Source: Actinomycetota bacterium (lineage in GTDB: Bacteria; Actinomycetota; Acidimicrobiia; Acidimicrobiales; Ilumatobacteraceae). From it: 64,000 nucleotides of DNA. Location: NCBI GenBank assembly GCA_029978335.1, contig JAPOJQ010000001.1, positions 100,795 to 164,794 on the forward strand. Direction: 5' to 3'. Position 1 is the first letter of the stretch, and each line of letters starts with the position of its first letter. Of this stretch, positions 1 to 8,843 are shown piece by piece. Position numbers and translations under genes: made by a program. The notes under the pieces are model-generated. The model did no database searches. It saw nothing but the letters and a program-made list of their open reading frames with translations, and was not told the DNA's origin.

Positions 1-2
1 AA

Positions 3-173
3 CTCGGGTTCGGTCCACAACTTGCCGCCGCACTGCGACGAGTGATCGCTGATGGAGGAGGTTCACGTGCGATTGGATGGCGACAACGACTCTCCGCGTC
101 GCACCCGGCCGCTCGGACTCGAATCGCACGAATCGAAGCGATGGAACGTCACCCGACGGGACGGGTGCAGTAA
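3..173 (+). CDS. C-terminal end of a probable M48-family zinc metallopeptidase (5' truncated by window edge)
   Basis: An open frame enters from the left edge and runs 56 codons to TAA. The visible tail ends in Ser-His-Pro-Ala-Ala-Arg-Thr-Arg-Ile-Ala-Arg-Ile-Glu-Ala-Met. The S-HP-x3-R-I-x-R-I-E-A-M pattern is typical of the C-terminus of M48/HtpX/Oma1-like membrane peptidases. The catalytic HExxH lies outside the window, so the family call is inference from the tail alone. The gene converges on ybaK with a 3-base gap. Confidence 0.45.
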   Translation, partial: LGFGPQLAAALRRVIADGGGSRAIGWRQRLSASHPAARTRIARIEAMERHPTGRVQ

Positions 174-176
174 GTC

Positions 177-680
177 CTAGCCGTCAGCGATCGCTGCGTA
201 CTGGCCACCGGTTACCGACAAGAGGTCGTCGGGTGCGAGGCCGACGTCGAGCCCCCGACGGCCCCCACTGACACACACCTCATCGAACAGTTGTGCGGTC
301 TCATCGATCACCACCGCCAGCGGTCGCTTCTGCGCGATCGGCGAGATACCGCCGACCACATATCCCGTCACACGTTGCGCACGATCTGGCGGACACATGT
401 CGACGCGCCGCACCCCAAGTGCTGCGGCCATCGACTTGGTCGACAGACGGCGACTCACCGGCACGACGGCGCAGGCCTCGACACCGTCACCGATCACGAT
501 GAGCGTCTTGAAGACCCGGTCAGGATCAATGTCAAGCACTTCAGCTGCTTCGATTCCGAAATCGCCCCGAGCGGGATCGTGGTGATACTCATAGAGCCGA
601 TGAGCAATCGCGAGCGACTCGAGTCGTTGCACCGCTGGGGTCACCACCACATCATCGCCGACCAGAACCCGATGCGCCAC
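177..680 (-). CDS. ybaK: YbaK/EbsC-type aminoacyl-tRNA deacylase (Cys-tRNA(Pro) deacylase)
   Basis: A 167-residue protein of the YbaK/ProX editing-domain family, which hydrolyses mischarged Cys-tRNA(Pro) in the cytosol. Visible family features are the DPDRVFKTLIV segment with the conserved Lys, the VPVSRRLSTKSMAAALG region, and the GYVVGGISPIAQKRPLAV stretch with the GxxSP glycine loop. Length matches the family (about 155-170). The start used is GTG; a GTG-GTG-GTG cluster at codons 11-13 is an alternative that would remove a non-conserved N-terminus. It is transcribed divergently from the thioesterase gene with an 18-base gap. Confidence 0.85.
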   Translation of the reverse strand: MAHRVLVGDDVVVTPAVQRLESLAIAHRLYEYHHDPARGDFGIEAAEVLDIDPDRVFKTLIVIGDGVEACAVVPVSRRLSTKSMAAALGVRRVDMCPPDRAQRVTGYVVGGISPIAQKRPLAVVIDETAQLFDEVCVSGGRRGLDVGLAPDDLLSVTGGQYAAIADG

Positions 681-686
681 GCCGGT

Positions 687-692
687 TAGGTT
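687..692 (+). promoter_or_regulatory. -10 hexamer TAGGTT of a leaderless promoter for the thioesterase gene
   Basis: TAGGTT lies 6 nt before the ATG at 699. This is the TANNNT-N6/7-start pattern seen repeatedly in this window, and no Shine-Dalgarno sequence is present. Confidence 0.55.
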
Positions 693-698
693 CGCCCT

Positions 699-1139
699 AT
701 GCGCATCGGGACCGATCCGTCAACCGATCCAGCGAACTACACGTTCACACATCGCCTCAGGGTTCGATTTTCTGAGACCGACGCGATGGGCATCGTCCAC
801 CACAGCCGGTATCTGCCCTACCTCGAGGAAGCCCGAGTCGAATATCTACGGGCGATTGGTCATCCGTATCACGAGATACGTGAGACGGGAATCGACATGG
901 CCGTGCTTGAGGCACATGTTCGTTACCGCCAACCGTTGCGATTCGACGACGTGGTCGACGTCCATGTCGCCATGGGCGAGATCACACGAGCGACGTTTCA
1001 GATGACCTACCTCCTCACCGTTGACGGGTCGATCAAGTCGAGCGCCGTCACGGCACACGGTGCATTGACCCACGATGGCCGGCCGACCCGGCTACCCGAT
1101 TGGTTCCGCGGTTTCGCCACAGGCGCCCACGCCACCTAG
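699..1139 (+). CDS. Hot-dog fold acyl-CoA thioesterase (4HBT / YbgC-FadM type)
   Basis: A 146-residue single-domain hot-dog thioesterase. The N-terminal half carries the 4-hydroxybenzoyl-CoA thioesterase hallmark RFSETDAMGIVHHSRYLPYLEEAR, split here as RFSETDAMGIVHH then YLPYLEEAR, with the catalytic Asp in TDAMG. Expected to hydrolyse an acyl-CoA in the cytosol. It is followed after 9 bases by a malyl-CoA lyase gene and then a CitE/Mcl2-like gene on the same strand. Its substrate could therefore be a product of those enzymes, for example malyl-CoA, but this is inference. The start is set by the -10 hexamer 6 nt upstream. Confidence 0.85.
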   Translation: MRIGTDPSTDPANYTFTHRLRVRFSETDAMGIVHHSRYLPYLEEARVEYLRAIGHPYHEIRETGIDMAVLEAHVRYRQPLRFDDVVDVHVAMGEITRATFQMTYLLTVDGSIKSSAVTAHGALTHDGRPTRLPDWFRGFATGAHAT

Positions 1140-1142
1140 CGT
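1137..1142 (+). promoter_or_regulatory. -10 hexamer TAGCGT, possible internal leaderless promoter for mcl
   Basis: TAGCGT contains the TAG stop of the thioesterase gene and is 6 nt from the GTG start of mcl. The lyase pair could thus be transcribed on its own as well as from the upstream promoter. Confidence 0.45.
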
Positions 1143-1148
1143 CTGAGC

Positions 1149-2204
1149 GTGCGCTCTCCAAAGGACTTCTTCAAGCCGCTTGCCGTCGGCGCTCCGGAAC
1201 CCGTGCGCGAGGTTCCGTTCCGACCAAGTCGAATGCTCCACTTCTTCCCGCCAAACAATGAAAAGGTTCGGGCAAAGATCCCATCAATGGTGGGCACCGT
1301 CGACGTCCTCGTCGCCAACTTGGAGGACGGCGTGCCCATGGCTGACAAAGAGGCCGCCCGGGCTGGGTTGGTCGAACTTGCGACTACCGTCGACTTTGGC
1401 TCTACCCAACTGTGGACCCGAGTCAACAGCCTTGACTCGCCGTGGTGCCTTGACGACATGAGCGCAGCGGTGCTCGAAGGTGGCAACGCCATCGACGTCA
1501 TCATCCTGCCCAAGGTCGAAGGACCAGAAGACATCCATTACGCCGATCGCCTCCTCGCCCAACTCGAGGCAAAGGCCGGATTGGATCGTCCGATTCTCAT
1601 CCACGCCATCCTCGAAACCGCTCGCGGCGTCGCCAACGTCGAAGAGATCTGCCTCGCCTCACCCCGAATGCAAGGCCTCTCGCTCGGACCGGCTGACCTC
1701 GCTGCGAATCGTCGGATGAAGACAACCCGCGTGGGCGGTGGACACCCGGACTATCTCGTACGTTCCGACCCCGATCCGGACAATCCTGAGGCTCCCCGGC
1801 AACACTTCCAGCAGGACCTCTGGCACTACACCTTGGCTCGAATGGTTGATGCCTGCGTCACCGCCGGCATCTTGCCGTACTACGGACCTTTTGGCGATAT
1901 TCGCGACCTCGTTGCATGTGGCGACCAATTCAGAAATGCCTACCTCCTCGGTTGCGTTGGCGCTTGGACACTGCATCCCGATCAGATCGCAGTCGCCAAA
2001 GAGGTGTTCTCGCCATCCCTCGCCGAGGTCGCCCACGCCCGCCGCGTGATCGAGGCCATGGGTGACGGCACGGGTGCCATCATGCTCGACGGAAAGATGG
2101 AAGACGATGCGTCGGTGAAACAGTGCCGCGTCGTCGTAGCACTCGCCGAACAACTCGCCGCATCAGACCCATCTCTCGCTGAGCGCTACGGACTTGGGGG
2201 CTGA
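1149..2204 (+). CDS. mcl: Malyl-CoA / beta-methylmalyl-CoA lyase (HpcH/HpaI-CitE superfamily)
   Basis: A 351-residue CoA-ester lyase. It closely resembles, from memory, the Chloroflexus L-malyl-CoA/beta-methylmalyl-CoA/citramalyl-CoA lyase along its whole length: GAPEPVRE at the N-terminus, [23 protein letters not shown] with the metal-binding acidic residues, [41 protein letters not shown], and [15 protein letters not shown] at the C-terminus. The Mg-dependent enzyme reversibly condenses glyoxylate with acetyl-CoA or propionyl-CoA. The start is GTG, 6 nt after a TANNNT hexamer. The next gene starts one base after its stop, so the two are probably co-translated. The exact acyl preference cannot be read from sequence. 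Confidence 0.85.
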   Translation: MRSPKDFFKPLAVGAPEPVREVPFRPSRMLHFFPPNNEKVRAKIPSMVGTVDVLVANLEDGVPMADKEAARAGLVELATTVDFGSTQLWTRVNSLDSPWCLDDMSAAVLEGGNAIDVIILPKVEGPEDIHYADRLLAQLEAKAGLDRPILIHAILETARGVANVEEICLASPRMQGLSLGPADLAANRRMKTTRVGGGHPDYLVRSDPDPDNPEAPRQHFQQDLWHYTLARMVDACVTAGILPYYGPFGDIRDLVACGDQFRNAYLLGCVGAWTLHPDQIAVAKEVFSPSLAEVAHARRVIEAMGDGTGAIMLDGKMEDDASVKQCRVVVALAEQLAASDPSLAERYGLGG

Positions 2205-2205
2205 G

Positions 2206-3075
2206 ATGAGTGATCAACTCCGCCCGCGCCGTTCCGTGCTGTACATGCCCGCAGCAAACGAGCGTGCGCTCGAAAAAGCCAAGTCCATCCCGGCCGATGC
2301 AATCATTCTCGACCTCGAAGATGCCGTCGCCCCCGATGCGAAGGTCGAGGCACGATCTCACGCGGTGGCCGCAGCCTCCTCAGGCGAGTACGGACACCGC
2401 GAGATGACCATCCGCTGCAACGGTCTCGATACACCGTGGGGAGCGGACGACCTCGCCGCTGCAGCAACGTCTGGCGCTGCATCGGTCGTGATTCCCAAGG
2501 TGGCGAGCGTTTCGCACCTCGACGATGTCTCTGCTCGACTTGATGCCGCCGGTGCGCCTTCGACCATGACCATTTGGGCGATGGTTGAAACGCCAACGGC
2601 CATCTTCGATGTCCGTGCGCTTGCTGCCCACCCGCGCGTCACCGTGCTCGTGATGGGGACCAACGACCTCTTAAAAGAACTTCGCTGCGAGTCCGATCCG
2701 ATGCGCAGTGCGCTGGTGCCGCACCTGTCCACCGCCCTGCTCGGCGCGCGCGAGGCAGGCAAAGTCATCCTCGACGGGGTCTATAACGATGTTCGCAACC
2801 CCGATGGGTTCTTGGCTGAGGCCCAACACGGTCGCCTACTCGGTTTTGACGGCAAAACGTTGATCCACCCGTCGCAAGTTGAACCGACTAATGATGTCTG
2901 GAGTCCAACTGCTGAGGCGGTTGCGTACGCCCAGCGGGTGATCGAAGCCTTTGACGAGGCTGTCGCAGAGGGGCGCGGCGTCATCACCGTCGACGGTCGC
3001 ATGATCGAAAATCTGCACGTCGACAACGCTCGACGCGTGCTGGCGGTCGATGCCGCGATCCGCTCAATGGGTTGA
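2206..3075 (+). CDS. CitE-like CoA-ester lyase / (3S)-malyl-CoA thioesterase-like (Mcl2 type)
   Basis: A 289-residue HpcH/HpaI-family TIM-barrel protein. It shows the CitE/Mcl2 N-terminus RRSVLYMPAANERALEKA, the ILDLEDAVAPDAK metal-binding segment, VIPKV, MVETPTAIF, VLVMGTNDLLKEL and the C-terminal GFDGKTLIHPSQ block. Length agrees with the stand-alone CitE-like group (about 275-300). In Rhodobacter a protein of this type, Mcl2, acts as (3S)-malyl-CoA thioesterase beside the Mcl1 lyase. The same division of labour is proposed here because the two genes are separated by one base, but citramalyl-CoA or other hydroxyacyl-CoA substrates remain possible. The ATG at 2206 is preferred over an in-frame upstream codon because the latter overlaps the mcl stop. 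Confidence 0.8.
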   Translation: MSDQLRPRRSVLYMPAANERALEKAKSIPADAIILDLEDAVAPDAKVEARSHAVAAASSGEYGHREMTIRCNGLDTPWGADDLAAAATSGAASVVIPKVASVSHLDDVSARLDAAGAPSTMTIWAMVETPTAIFDVRALAAHPRVTVLVMGTNDLLKELRCESDPMRSALVPHLSTALLGAREAGKVILDGVYNDVRNPDGFLAEAQHGRLLGFDGKTLIHPSQVEPTNDVWSPTAEAVAYAQRVIEAFDEAVAEGRGVITVDGRMIENLHVDNARRVLAVDAAIRSMG

Positions 3076-3077
3076 CA

Positions 3078-4307
3078 TCAACCGTCGAGTCGCTTGCCGA
3101 TCTCGACAATCTTCGTGCCCGCGTCATTGGCGTCATCACCCTTGTCGGCGAGCAACTGTGAACGATCGCGAGCTGCCTCGCGTTCAGCGCGTTCGGTATC
3201 GGCTCGCGCGATTGCGGCGTCAGTGCCGTGCTCGTGAATGAACTCCGCCCACTCGACGAGCGCCGACACCATTTCGTCTTCAGGCACGACCGCCACATTG
3301 CGACCTTTGACGAAGAGATGCCCACGCTTGTTTCCCGCAGCAATCCCGATATCAGCCTCGCGGGCCTCCCCAGGACCGTTGACGACACACCCCATGACGG
3401 CAACCTGCAGTGGTATCTGTCGCTCGCCGAAGGCATCCATCGCTCGACGGGCGACGTCGATGACATCAATCTCCGCTCGGCCACATGACGGACACGCGAT
3501 GAGATCGACGTTTCGACGTTCACGAAGGCCAAGGGCCTCGAGCAGTTGGCGTCCAGCGCGCGCCTCCTCGACAGGGTCAGCGGTGAGTGAATAGCGAATG
3601 GTGTCGCCGATGCCCTCCATGAGGAGTGTCGCAATTCCCGCCGTTGCTTTCACCAAACCAGCAGGCGGTGGGCCGGCCTCTGTCACGCCAAGATGCAACG
3701 GATGATCGGTGACCTCCGCAAGTTGACGGTAGGCCTCAACCATCAACGGGACGCTCGATGCTTTGACCGAAATCTTGACGAGATCGAAATCCACCTCAGC
3801 GAAGTAGGCGAGTTCACGTTGAGCAGACTCAACCATCGCTTCTGGGGTCGCACCCCCAAAGCGCTCGTAAAGGTCAGGGTCGAGCGAACCAGCGTTCACT
3901 CCAATCCGAATCGGGACGGCTCGATCGCGGCACTCACTTGCAACTGCCTTGATGTGCTCGGGCCGGCGAATATTCCCCGGATTCAACCGCAGACCGTGCA
4001 CACCTGCTTCAAGAGCGGCGAGAGCCATCTTGTATTGATGATGGATGTCAGCGATCACAGGGATTGGTGACCGAGGAACGATCTGAGCGAGGCCGACCGC
4101 CGCTTCAGGTTCGTTACAGGTGCACCGCACGATGTCGCACCCGGCAGCAGCTAACGCGTAGATCTGCTGCAAGGTGCCTTCGACATCGGCGGTCTTCGTC
4201 ACCGTCATGGACTGCACCGTGATCGGTGCACCGCCGCCTACCGGCACCCCACCAACTTCAATCCGACGCGTGGTACGCCGCTCCCCCGACCATCCTTCGA
4301 CTTGCAT
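3078..4307 (-). CDS. ispG: (E)-4-hydroxy-3-methylbut-2-enyl-diphosphate synthase (MEP pathway)
   Basis: A 409-residue iron-sulfur enzyme that converts MEcPP to HMBPP in non-mevalonate isoprenoid synthesis. Visible signatures: IEVGGVPVGGGAPITVQSM near the N-terminus, DIHHQYKMAL, GLRLNPGNI, and the cluster-binding cysteines in LIACPSCGRAEIDV and VMGCVVNGPGEA. The ATG at 4307 is preceded by a strong GGGAGG Shine-Dalgarno. The last 45 or so residues are a charged, alanine-rich tail beyond the usual bacterial length. It follows rseP by 10 bases and, with dxr, puts two MEP-pathway enzymes in one operon. Confidence 0.95.
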   Translation of the reverse strand: MQVEGWSGERRTTRRIEVGGVPVGGGAPITVQSMTVTKTADVEGTLQQIYALAAAGCDIVRCTCNEPEAAVGLAQIVPRSPIPVIADIHHQYKMALAALEAGVHGLRLNPGNIRRPEHIKAVASECRDRAVPIRIGVNAGSLDPDLYERFGGATPEAMVESAQRELAYFAEVDFDLVKISVKASSVPLMVEAYRQLAEVTDHPLHLGVTEAGPPPAGLVKATAGIATLLMEGIGDTIRYSLTADPVEEARAGRQLLEALGLRERRNVDLIACPSCGRAEIDVIDVARRAMDAFGERQIPLQVAVMGCVVNGPGEAREADIGIAAGNKRGHLFVKGRNVAVVPEDEMVSALVEWAEFIHEHGTDAAIARADTERAEREAARDRSQLLADKGDDANDAGTKIVEIGKRLDG

Positions 4308-4317
4308 ACGACCTCCC

Positions 4318-5604
4318 TCAGCCCACCGGCCGCACGATGTCGAGGTACAGCCCCGACAAGAACAAGAACGCCAGCAATGCAACAACGGCCATCGTGAGCG
4401 GCATCAGACGGGCGACATCCACGTGGTAGCGACGTCGACTACGGCCTTCACGAACGCGTTCGTAGACGGCGATTGCGGCATGGCCCCCATCGAGTGGCAA
4501 CAGCGGAAACAGGTTGAAGACCCCGACGAAGACATTGAGATACGCCAACAGCTCCAGCACGCCGGTAACACCAGCGGTCCGACCGACATCGTCGCTGACC
4601 GCCGTGATTCCCACCAGCGTGGTCGGTCTCGTCATTGGATCAGTGCTCGAGCCGGATAGGTGCGCCACGATGTTGACCGGGTCGAGGATGCGAATGACAC
4701 CCGTGACCGAGTCCCCAACCTGTCCCACAATCGACCCGATGGCGTATGCAGGCGACGACCACCAGGCGTGTTGGACCGTGTCGACCACCGTGCGCGACGA
4801 CACGCCGAGAAACGCTGAGGTCGGGTCACCGCCGATGGCGTCAAGGGAGCCCAGTGTGACGCTGACCGTGGTCGCGACGCCGTTTCGGTCGAGTTCGATG
4901 ATGACCCGATCGCCCGGATCGTGCGCGGTAACTGCAGCAGCGAGACCGTCAATGGCACTCACTGGTACGCCACCGACCGATCGGATCACGTCACCGGACT
5001 CGATGATGCCGGCAGCAGGCACATCATCGCCAACGGCGACGATCTCCGCGGCGTCGCGGGCGACCGATTCGCCGCGAACCATGAAAATGCCCGACAACAG
5101 CACGAGCGCCAGCAACAAGTGCATGGCAGAACCGGCCGTGATCACCAGCATGCGCCGTGGAAACGATGCGGCCCGATAGGCACGCGCCTCGTCAACTGGT
5201 GCCACCTCGTCGAGATTGTTCATGCCGATAATGCGAACGAACGCTCCCAGCGGCAGCGCACGCACGCCGTACTCGGTCTCACCCCGGCGAATGCTCCAAA
5301 GCCGGGGACCAAACCCGATGAAGAACTGCGTCGCCTTCATTCCCGTCACACGAGCGGTCACAAAGTGGCCGAGTTCGTGCAACACGATCGAGATCAACAA
5401 ACCCAAGGCGAAGACCAGCCACCACACGTCGATGAAGCCCAACACCACGAACACGGCCACTACGCCCGCAAGGCCCATCGCGCCGCGCGGCCCGGATAAC
5501 GGCACGCCATCATCGGCATCACCGCCCACCATGATGTCGGCGGCGAAGCCACGACGTTCCATCGTGGGTGGGGGCCAAGGTTGATCGTGCTGGGGGTCGT
5601 TCAT
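4318..5604 (-). CDS. rseP: RseP/site-2 family intramembrane zinc metalloprotease (M50)
   Basis: A 428-residue membrane protease. After about 45 polar residues it has transmembrane helices, with the HELGH zinc motif at 76-80. A PDZ-like periplasmic/extracytoplasmic segment occupies the middle (GIIESGDVIRSVGGVPV), and the second conserved motif FNLFPLLPLDGGH lies near 365-377, supplying the third metal ligand Asp. The family cleaves anti-sigma factors and signal peptides within the membrane. In actinobacteria it commonly sits between dxr and ispG, as here. It lies 18 bases downstream of dxr. Confidence 0.93.
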   Translation of the reverse strand: MNDPQHDQPWPPPTMERRGFAADIMVGGDADDGVPLSGPRGAMGLAGVVAVFVVLGFIDVWWLVFALGLLISIVLHELGHFVTARVTGMKATQFFIGFGPRLWSIRRGETEYGVRALPLGAFVRIIGMNNLDEVAPVDEARAYRAASFPRRMLVITAGSAMHLLLALVLLSGIFMVRGESVARDAAEIVAVGDDVPAAGIIESGDVIRSVGGVPVSAIDGLAAAVTAHDPGDRVIIELDRNGVATTVSVTLGSLDAIGGDPTSAFLGVSSRTVVDTVQHAWWSSPAYAIGSIVGQVGDSVTGVIRILDPVNIVAHLSGSSTDPMTRPTTLVGITAVSDDVGRTAGVTGVLELLAYLNVFVGVFNLFPLLPLDGGHAAIAVYERVREGRSRRRYHVDVARLMPLTMAVVALLAFLFLSGLYLDIVRPVG

Positions 5605-5622
5605 GGTTTCACCGTGGGGTTG

Positions 5623-6777
5623 TCACATCATGACACCGAGGTGATGCAGCGCGACCTCACGAGCCCGCCGATCGGCATCAATGACGTCGTCGATCGTGGT
5701 CGGCATCGTCACTTCGATGTGGTCAAGCGTTGCAACCACGACCTCAGGAATCTGATTCCACCGAATACGACCGGAGAGAAACGCCTCAACCGCCACCTCG
5801 TTCGCAGCAGACAACATCGCAGGAGCCGTTCCGCCAGCACGACCAGCGGCATACGCGAGGTCAAGGCATGGAAACGTCGACCGATCGGGCGGTTCGAAGT
5901 CAAGGCGAGCGAGCGTCGTCCAGTCGATGCGACCAAATGGCACCGTCATGCGGTCAGGCCATCCAAGCGCATAACTGATCGGGAGTCGCATATCGGGCAT
6001 CGACAGCTGCGCGATCGTTGAACCGTCGGTGAACTCGACCATCGAATGGACCACCGACTGGGGGTGGACGACGACGTCGATGTCATCGACCGCCACCCCG
6101 AACAACTCATGCGCTTCAATGACCTCAAGACCCTTATTCATGAGCGTCGACGAGTCGACGGTGATCTTCGGCCCCATCGACCACGTCGGATGAGCCAACG
6201 CATCGTCAACGGTGACCGATGCCAAATCGGTTGCCGAGCGACCGCGAAACGGCCCGCCGCTCGCCGTTAACACCAGCCGTGCAGTTTCACGCTCTGGCGC
6301 GCCTGACGACCGGAGACATTGATGTAAGGCGCAGTGCTCTGAGTCGACCGGAATCAGCTCGGCTCCAGGCGTCACACGCAACGGCTGCACGACTGGCCCC
6401 GCCGCAATCAAACTCTCTTTGTTGGCCAGCCCTAATCGGCGGCCACTGGCAAGTGTTGCCATCGTGATCGGCAGACCGGCGAAGCCGACCACGCCATTGA
6501 TCACCACATCGGCATCGCAGATCGCTGTGGCGTCGTCAACGACGGCAACTCCTGGCATGTTCGCCAATGCCTCGGCAACGAGCTGACGAGCAGAGGGGTC
6601 GGCAACGGCGACCACTTCAGGCTGCAACTCTCGTGCCTGAGCCACGACCGCGTCAACCGAGGACCCAACCGAGAGTCCAACGACACGAAAGCGATCCGGG
6701 TCGGCACGAATGACATCGATGGTCTGCGTGCCGATCGACCCCGTGGAACCGGCGATCGCTACGCGAACCGTACTCAC
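5623..6777 (-). CDS. dxr: 1-deoxy-D-xylulose-5-phosphate reductoisomerase (MEP pathway)
   Basis: A 384-residue NADPH-dependent enzyme making MEP from DXP. It shows the Rossmann motif GSTGSIGTQTIDVI at the N-terminus, NKESLIAAG, the metal-binding VDSEHCAL segment, ASGGPFRG, and WSMGPKITVDSSTLMNKGLE. The GTG at 6777 is chosen because it gives the usual short N-terminus and avoids overlapping cdsA. GAGCAT lies 6 nt before it. A start at 6807 would overlap the end of cdsA by 20 bases. Confidence 0.95.
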   Translation of the reverse strand: MSTVRVAIAGSTGSIGTQTIDVIRADPDRFRVVGLSVGSSVDAVVAQARELQPEVVAVADPSARQLVAEALANMPGVAVVDDATAICDADVVINGVVGFAGLPITMATLASGRRLGLANKESLIAAGPVVQPLRVTPGAELIPVDSEHCALHQCLRSSGAPERETARLVLTASGGPFRGRSATDLASVTVDDALAHPTWSMGPKITVDSSTLMNKGLEVIEAHELFGVAVDDIDVVVHPQSVVHSMVEFTDGSTIAQLSMPDMRLPISYALGWPDRMTVPFGRIDWTTLARLDFEPPDRSTFPCLDLAYAAGRAGGTAPAMLSAANEVAVEAFLSGRIRWNQIPEVVVATLDHIEVTMPTTIDDVIDADRRAREVALHHLGVMM

Positions 6778-6787
6778 CGTCAGATGC

Positions 6788-8197
6788 TCAGTTAGCCCAC
6801 GGCTCAAGAATGAGCGCGAGGTAGTACACCACCGGGAGCGTCAACAAGAATCCATCGAAGCGATCGAGTACGCCCCCGTGGCCCTTCACCAGCGACCCGA
6901 AATCCTTCATGCCGAGGTTCCGTTTGAACATCGACTCAACGAGATCACCAAGCGGGGCAAAGATCGACACCACGATGGCGAGCAGCAACAGATCGCCCGT
7001 GCCGTCCCAGGTGCTGTTCCAACCACCGATTCCGACCACGATGAGCACGACGATCGTCATCAAGGCACCACCGATGAAGCCCTCGACCGTTTTACCCGGC
7101 GAGATCCACGGGCGCAGCGGTGTCCGGCCTGCGGCAACACCGACGAACAACGCCCCCACATCGTTCGCCGCGACGGCAAGCGCCAGCATGAACAGCGTGT
7201 CGGTGCCGGTGTCGGCTCGCAACACCTCACCAGTGGTCGAGAACCGCAGGATCAAAGCCGCATAGGCCCCTGCGAGACCAATCCACACCATTGGCAACGT
7301 CGTGATCGACACATTGGGCAATGGGCCGATCTCCACCGATCGCGAGGCGATGTACGTGCCGGCCGTGGCCATGAAGCCAAACAGAATCACCAATGGCAAC
7401 GTGCCATCGCCCAGCCAATACGCAGCGAGCGGCGCAGTGACACACGTGACGATGCCGGGCACGACTGCAGGTCGGTACCCCTTCTCGGTCACCTTGTCGT
7501 AGAACTCAACCGCACCGAGACCAAGGATGACCGCGACGAGCGCCACCACAGCCCAGGGCCGGTAGGTCAGCGCAGCCACAAACACCGCAACGAGAACGAG
7601 TCCGACAGCGGTTGCGATGGGGAGGTCGCGACCCGATGACGGTGGCGCGCCTGGCCCCGGACGCGGACGCCCCTGACGCTGGCCGCCCCGTGGCACGCCG
7701 CGCTGGGGCGTTCTGCCCGTCGGACGCCGCTTCGCCCCAGACGGATCGGGCCGATCGATCCCTGAAGGATCCGTGCCGATCACAATGCGTGAAGGACGCT
7801 GCGCCGTCACCTCGCCCCCACCAGTGCCTGGATCAAAGGTTGGCACCACCGGCGACTCACGGGTCGGCTCAGGCGCATCCGTTGGTTGCCAGACCGGTTG
7901 TTCAGCGGTGAACGTCGCCCATAGCTCATCTTCATCGCGAGCAGCCGGTTCATCGTCGAAGTCGAGCAACTCATCATCGTCGTGGATCGCGCGAACTGGT
8001 TCATTGCCGGCGCCAACCGTCAGATCGTCCGGTCGTGGAATCTCTCCGGTCGGGGGCTCGGTCCAGTGCGGCATCGGGCCCGAGGTGTCGCCAAACGACA
8101 ATGCGGGCGCTTCGCCGGTTGGCTCATCGCCACGACGGCGGCGGTCATCAGGTCCATCGAAGAGTGAGCCTGATCCGCCCCACATGTCATCGCTCAT
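6788..8197 (-). CDS. cdsA: Phosphatidate cytidylyltransferase with long disordered N-terminus
   Basis: A 469-residue protein making CDP-diacylglycerol for phospholipid synthesis. The first 185 or so residues are polar, acidic and then Pro/Arg-rich and look disordered. About eight transmembrane helices follow. The C-terminal CDP-alcohol signature is present as S-M-F-K-R-N-L-G-M-K-D then K-G-H-G-G-V-L-D-R-F-D. The plain enzyme is about 270-290 residues, so roughly 40% of this protein is extra. A shorter extension occurs in other actinobacterial CdsA. The ATG has a GAGGAGG Shine-Dalgarno. Confidence 0.93.
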   Translation of the reverse strand: MSDDMWGGSGSLFDGPDDRRRRGDEPTGEAPALSFGDTSGPMPHWTEPPTGEIPRPDDLTVGAGNEPVRAIHDDDELLDFDDEPAARDEDELWATFTAEQPVWQPTDAPEPTRESPVVPTFDPGTGGGEVTAQRPSRIVIGTDPSGIDRPDPSGAKRRPTGRTPQRGVPRGGQRQGRPRPGPGAPPSSGRDLPIATAVGLVLVAVFVAALTYRPWAVVALVAVILGLGAVEFYDKVTEKGYRPAVVPGIVTCVTAPLAAYWLGDGTLPLVILFGFMATAGTYIASRSVEIGPLPNVSITTLPMVWIGLAGAYAALILRFSTTGEVLRADTGTDTLFMLALAVAANDVGALFVGVAAGRTPLRPWISPGKTVEGFIGGALMTIVVLIVVGIGGWNSTWDGTGDLLLLAIVVSIFAPLGDLVESMFKRNLGMKDFGSLVKGHGGVLDRFDGFLLTLPVVYYLALILEPWAN

Positions 8198-8215
8198 GAT
8201 TCCTCCTCGTCCTGC

Positions 8216-8773
8216 TCAGACCTCAAGCAGCTCAGCCTCTTTACGGCTGAGCCCCTGGTCGATCCGTTCCACATGATCGTGGGTCATCTTGTCGAGTTCT
8301 TTCTCTGCTCGCTCGAGATCATCGGCAGAGATCTCACCGTCTTTCTCGAACGCCTCGAGTTGTTTGCGCGCGTCACGTCGCACGTTGCGTACGGCAATGC
8401 GACCGTCCTCCGCCATGTTTTTGGCGATCTTGACGTAGTCACGACGACGCTCTTCAGTCAACGGCGGGAAGTTCAGTCGGATGACCACGCCATCGTTGTT
8501 CGGCGCCACGCCAAGATCACTGTCACGAATTGCCCGCTCGACCGCGGCCATCGATCCGCGATCGTGTGGCTTGATGAGCAACTGGCGAGCCTCTGGCACC
8601 TGAATACTCGCCAACTGCTGGAGCGGCACATGGCTGCCGTAGTACTCAACCTGCAGTTGCTCGACGAGAGCCGGAGCGGCACGCCCGGTACGGACCGTTG
8701 CAAACTGGCCTTGAACGTGGAGGACCGCCTTGTCCATCTTGTCGAGGGCGTCAAGGAGGGTCTCTTCGATCAC
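8216..8773 (-). CDS. frr: Ribosome recycling factor
   Basis: A 185-residue protein, the standard RRF length, that splits post-termination ribosomes with EF-G. Visible family motifs are FATVRTGRAAPALVEQLQVEYYG, PLQQLASIQVPEAR, IRLNFPPLTEERRRDYVK and RNVRRDARKQLE. The GTG at 8773 is chosen because it gives the canonical N-terminus (IEETLLDALDKMDKAV). A TACGCT hexamer also lies 7 nt upstream. A longer reading frame exists but adds unrelated residues. It belongs to the pyrH-frr-cdsA run. Confidence 0.96.
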   Translation of the reverse strand: MIEETLLDALDKMDKAVLHVQGQFATVRTGRAAPALVEQLQVEYYGSHVPLQQLASIQVPEARQLLIKPHDRGSMAAVERAIRDSDLGVAPNNDGVVIRLNFPPLTEERRRDYVKIAKNMAEDGRIAVRNVRRDARKQLEAFEKDGEISADDLERAEKELDKMTHDHVERIDQGLSRKEAELLEV

Positions 8774-8780
8774 GCCTGAC

Positions 8781-8786
8781 AGCGTA
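8781..8786 (-). promoter_or_regulatory. -10 hexamer TACGCT of a possible leaderless promoter for frr
   Basis: On the minus strand TACGCT is followed by 7 nt and the GTG of frr. It supports the shorter start and suggests frr-cdsA can be transcribed apart from pyrH. Confidence 0.5.
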
Positions 8787-8843
8787 CCTAGCGACAGATA
8801 GCCGACGGGGGACACGCCACCCATTCGTGAACGAGCTCGGTTG

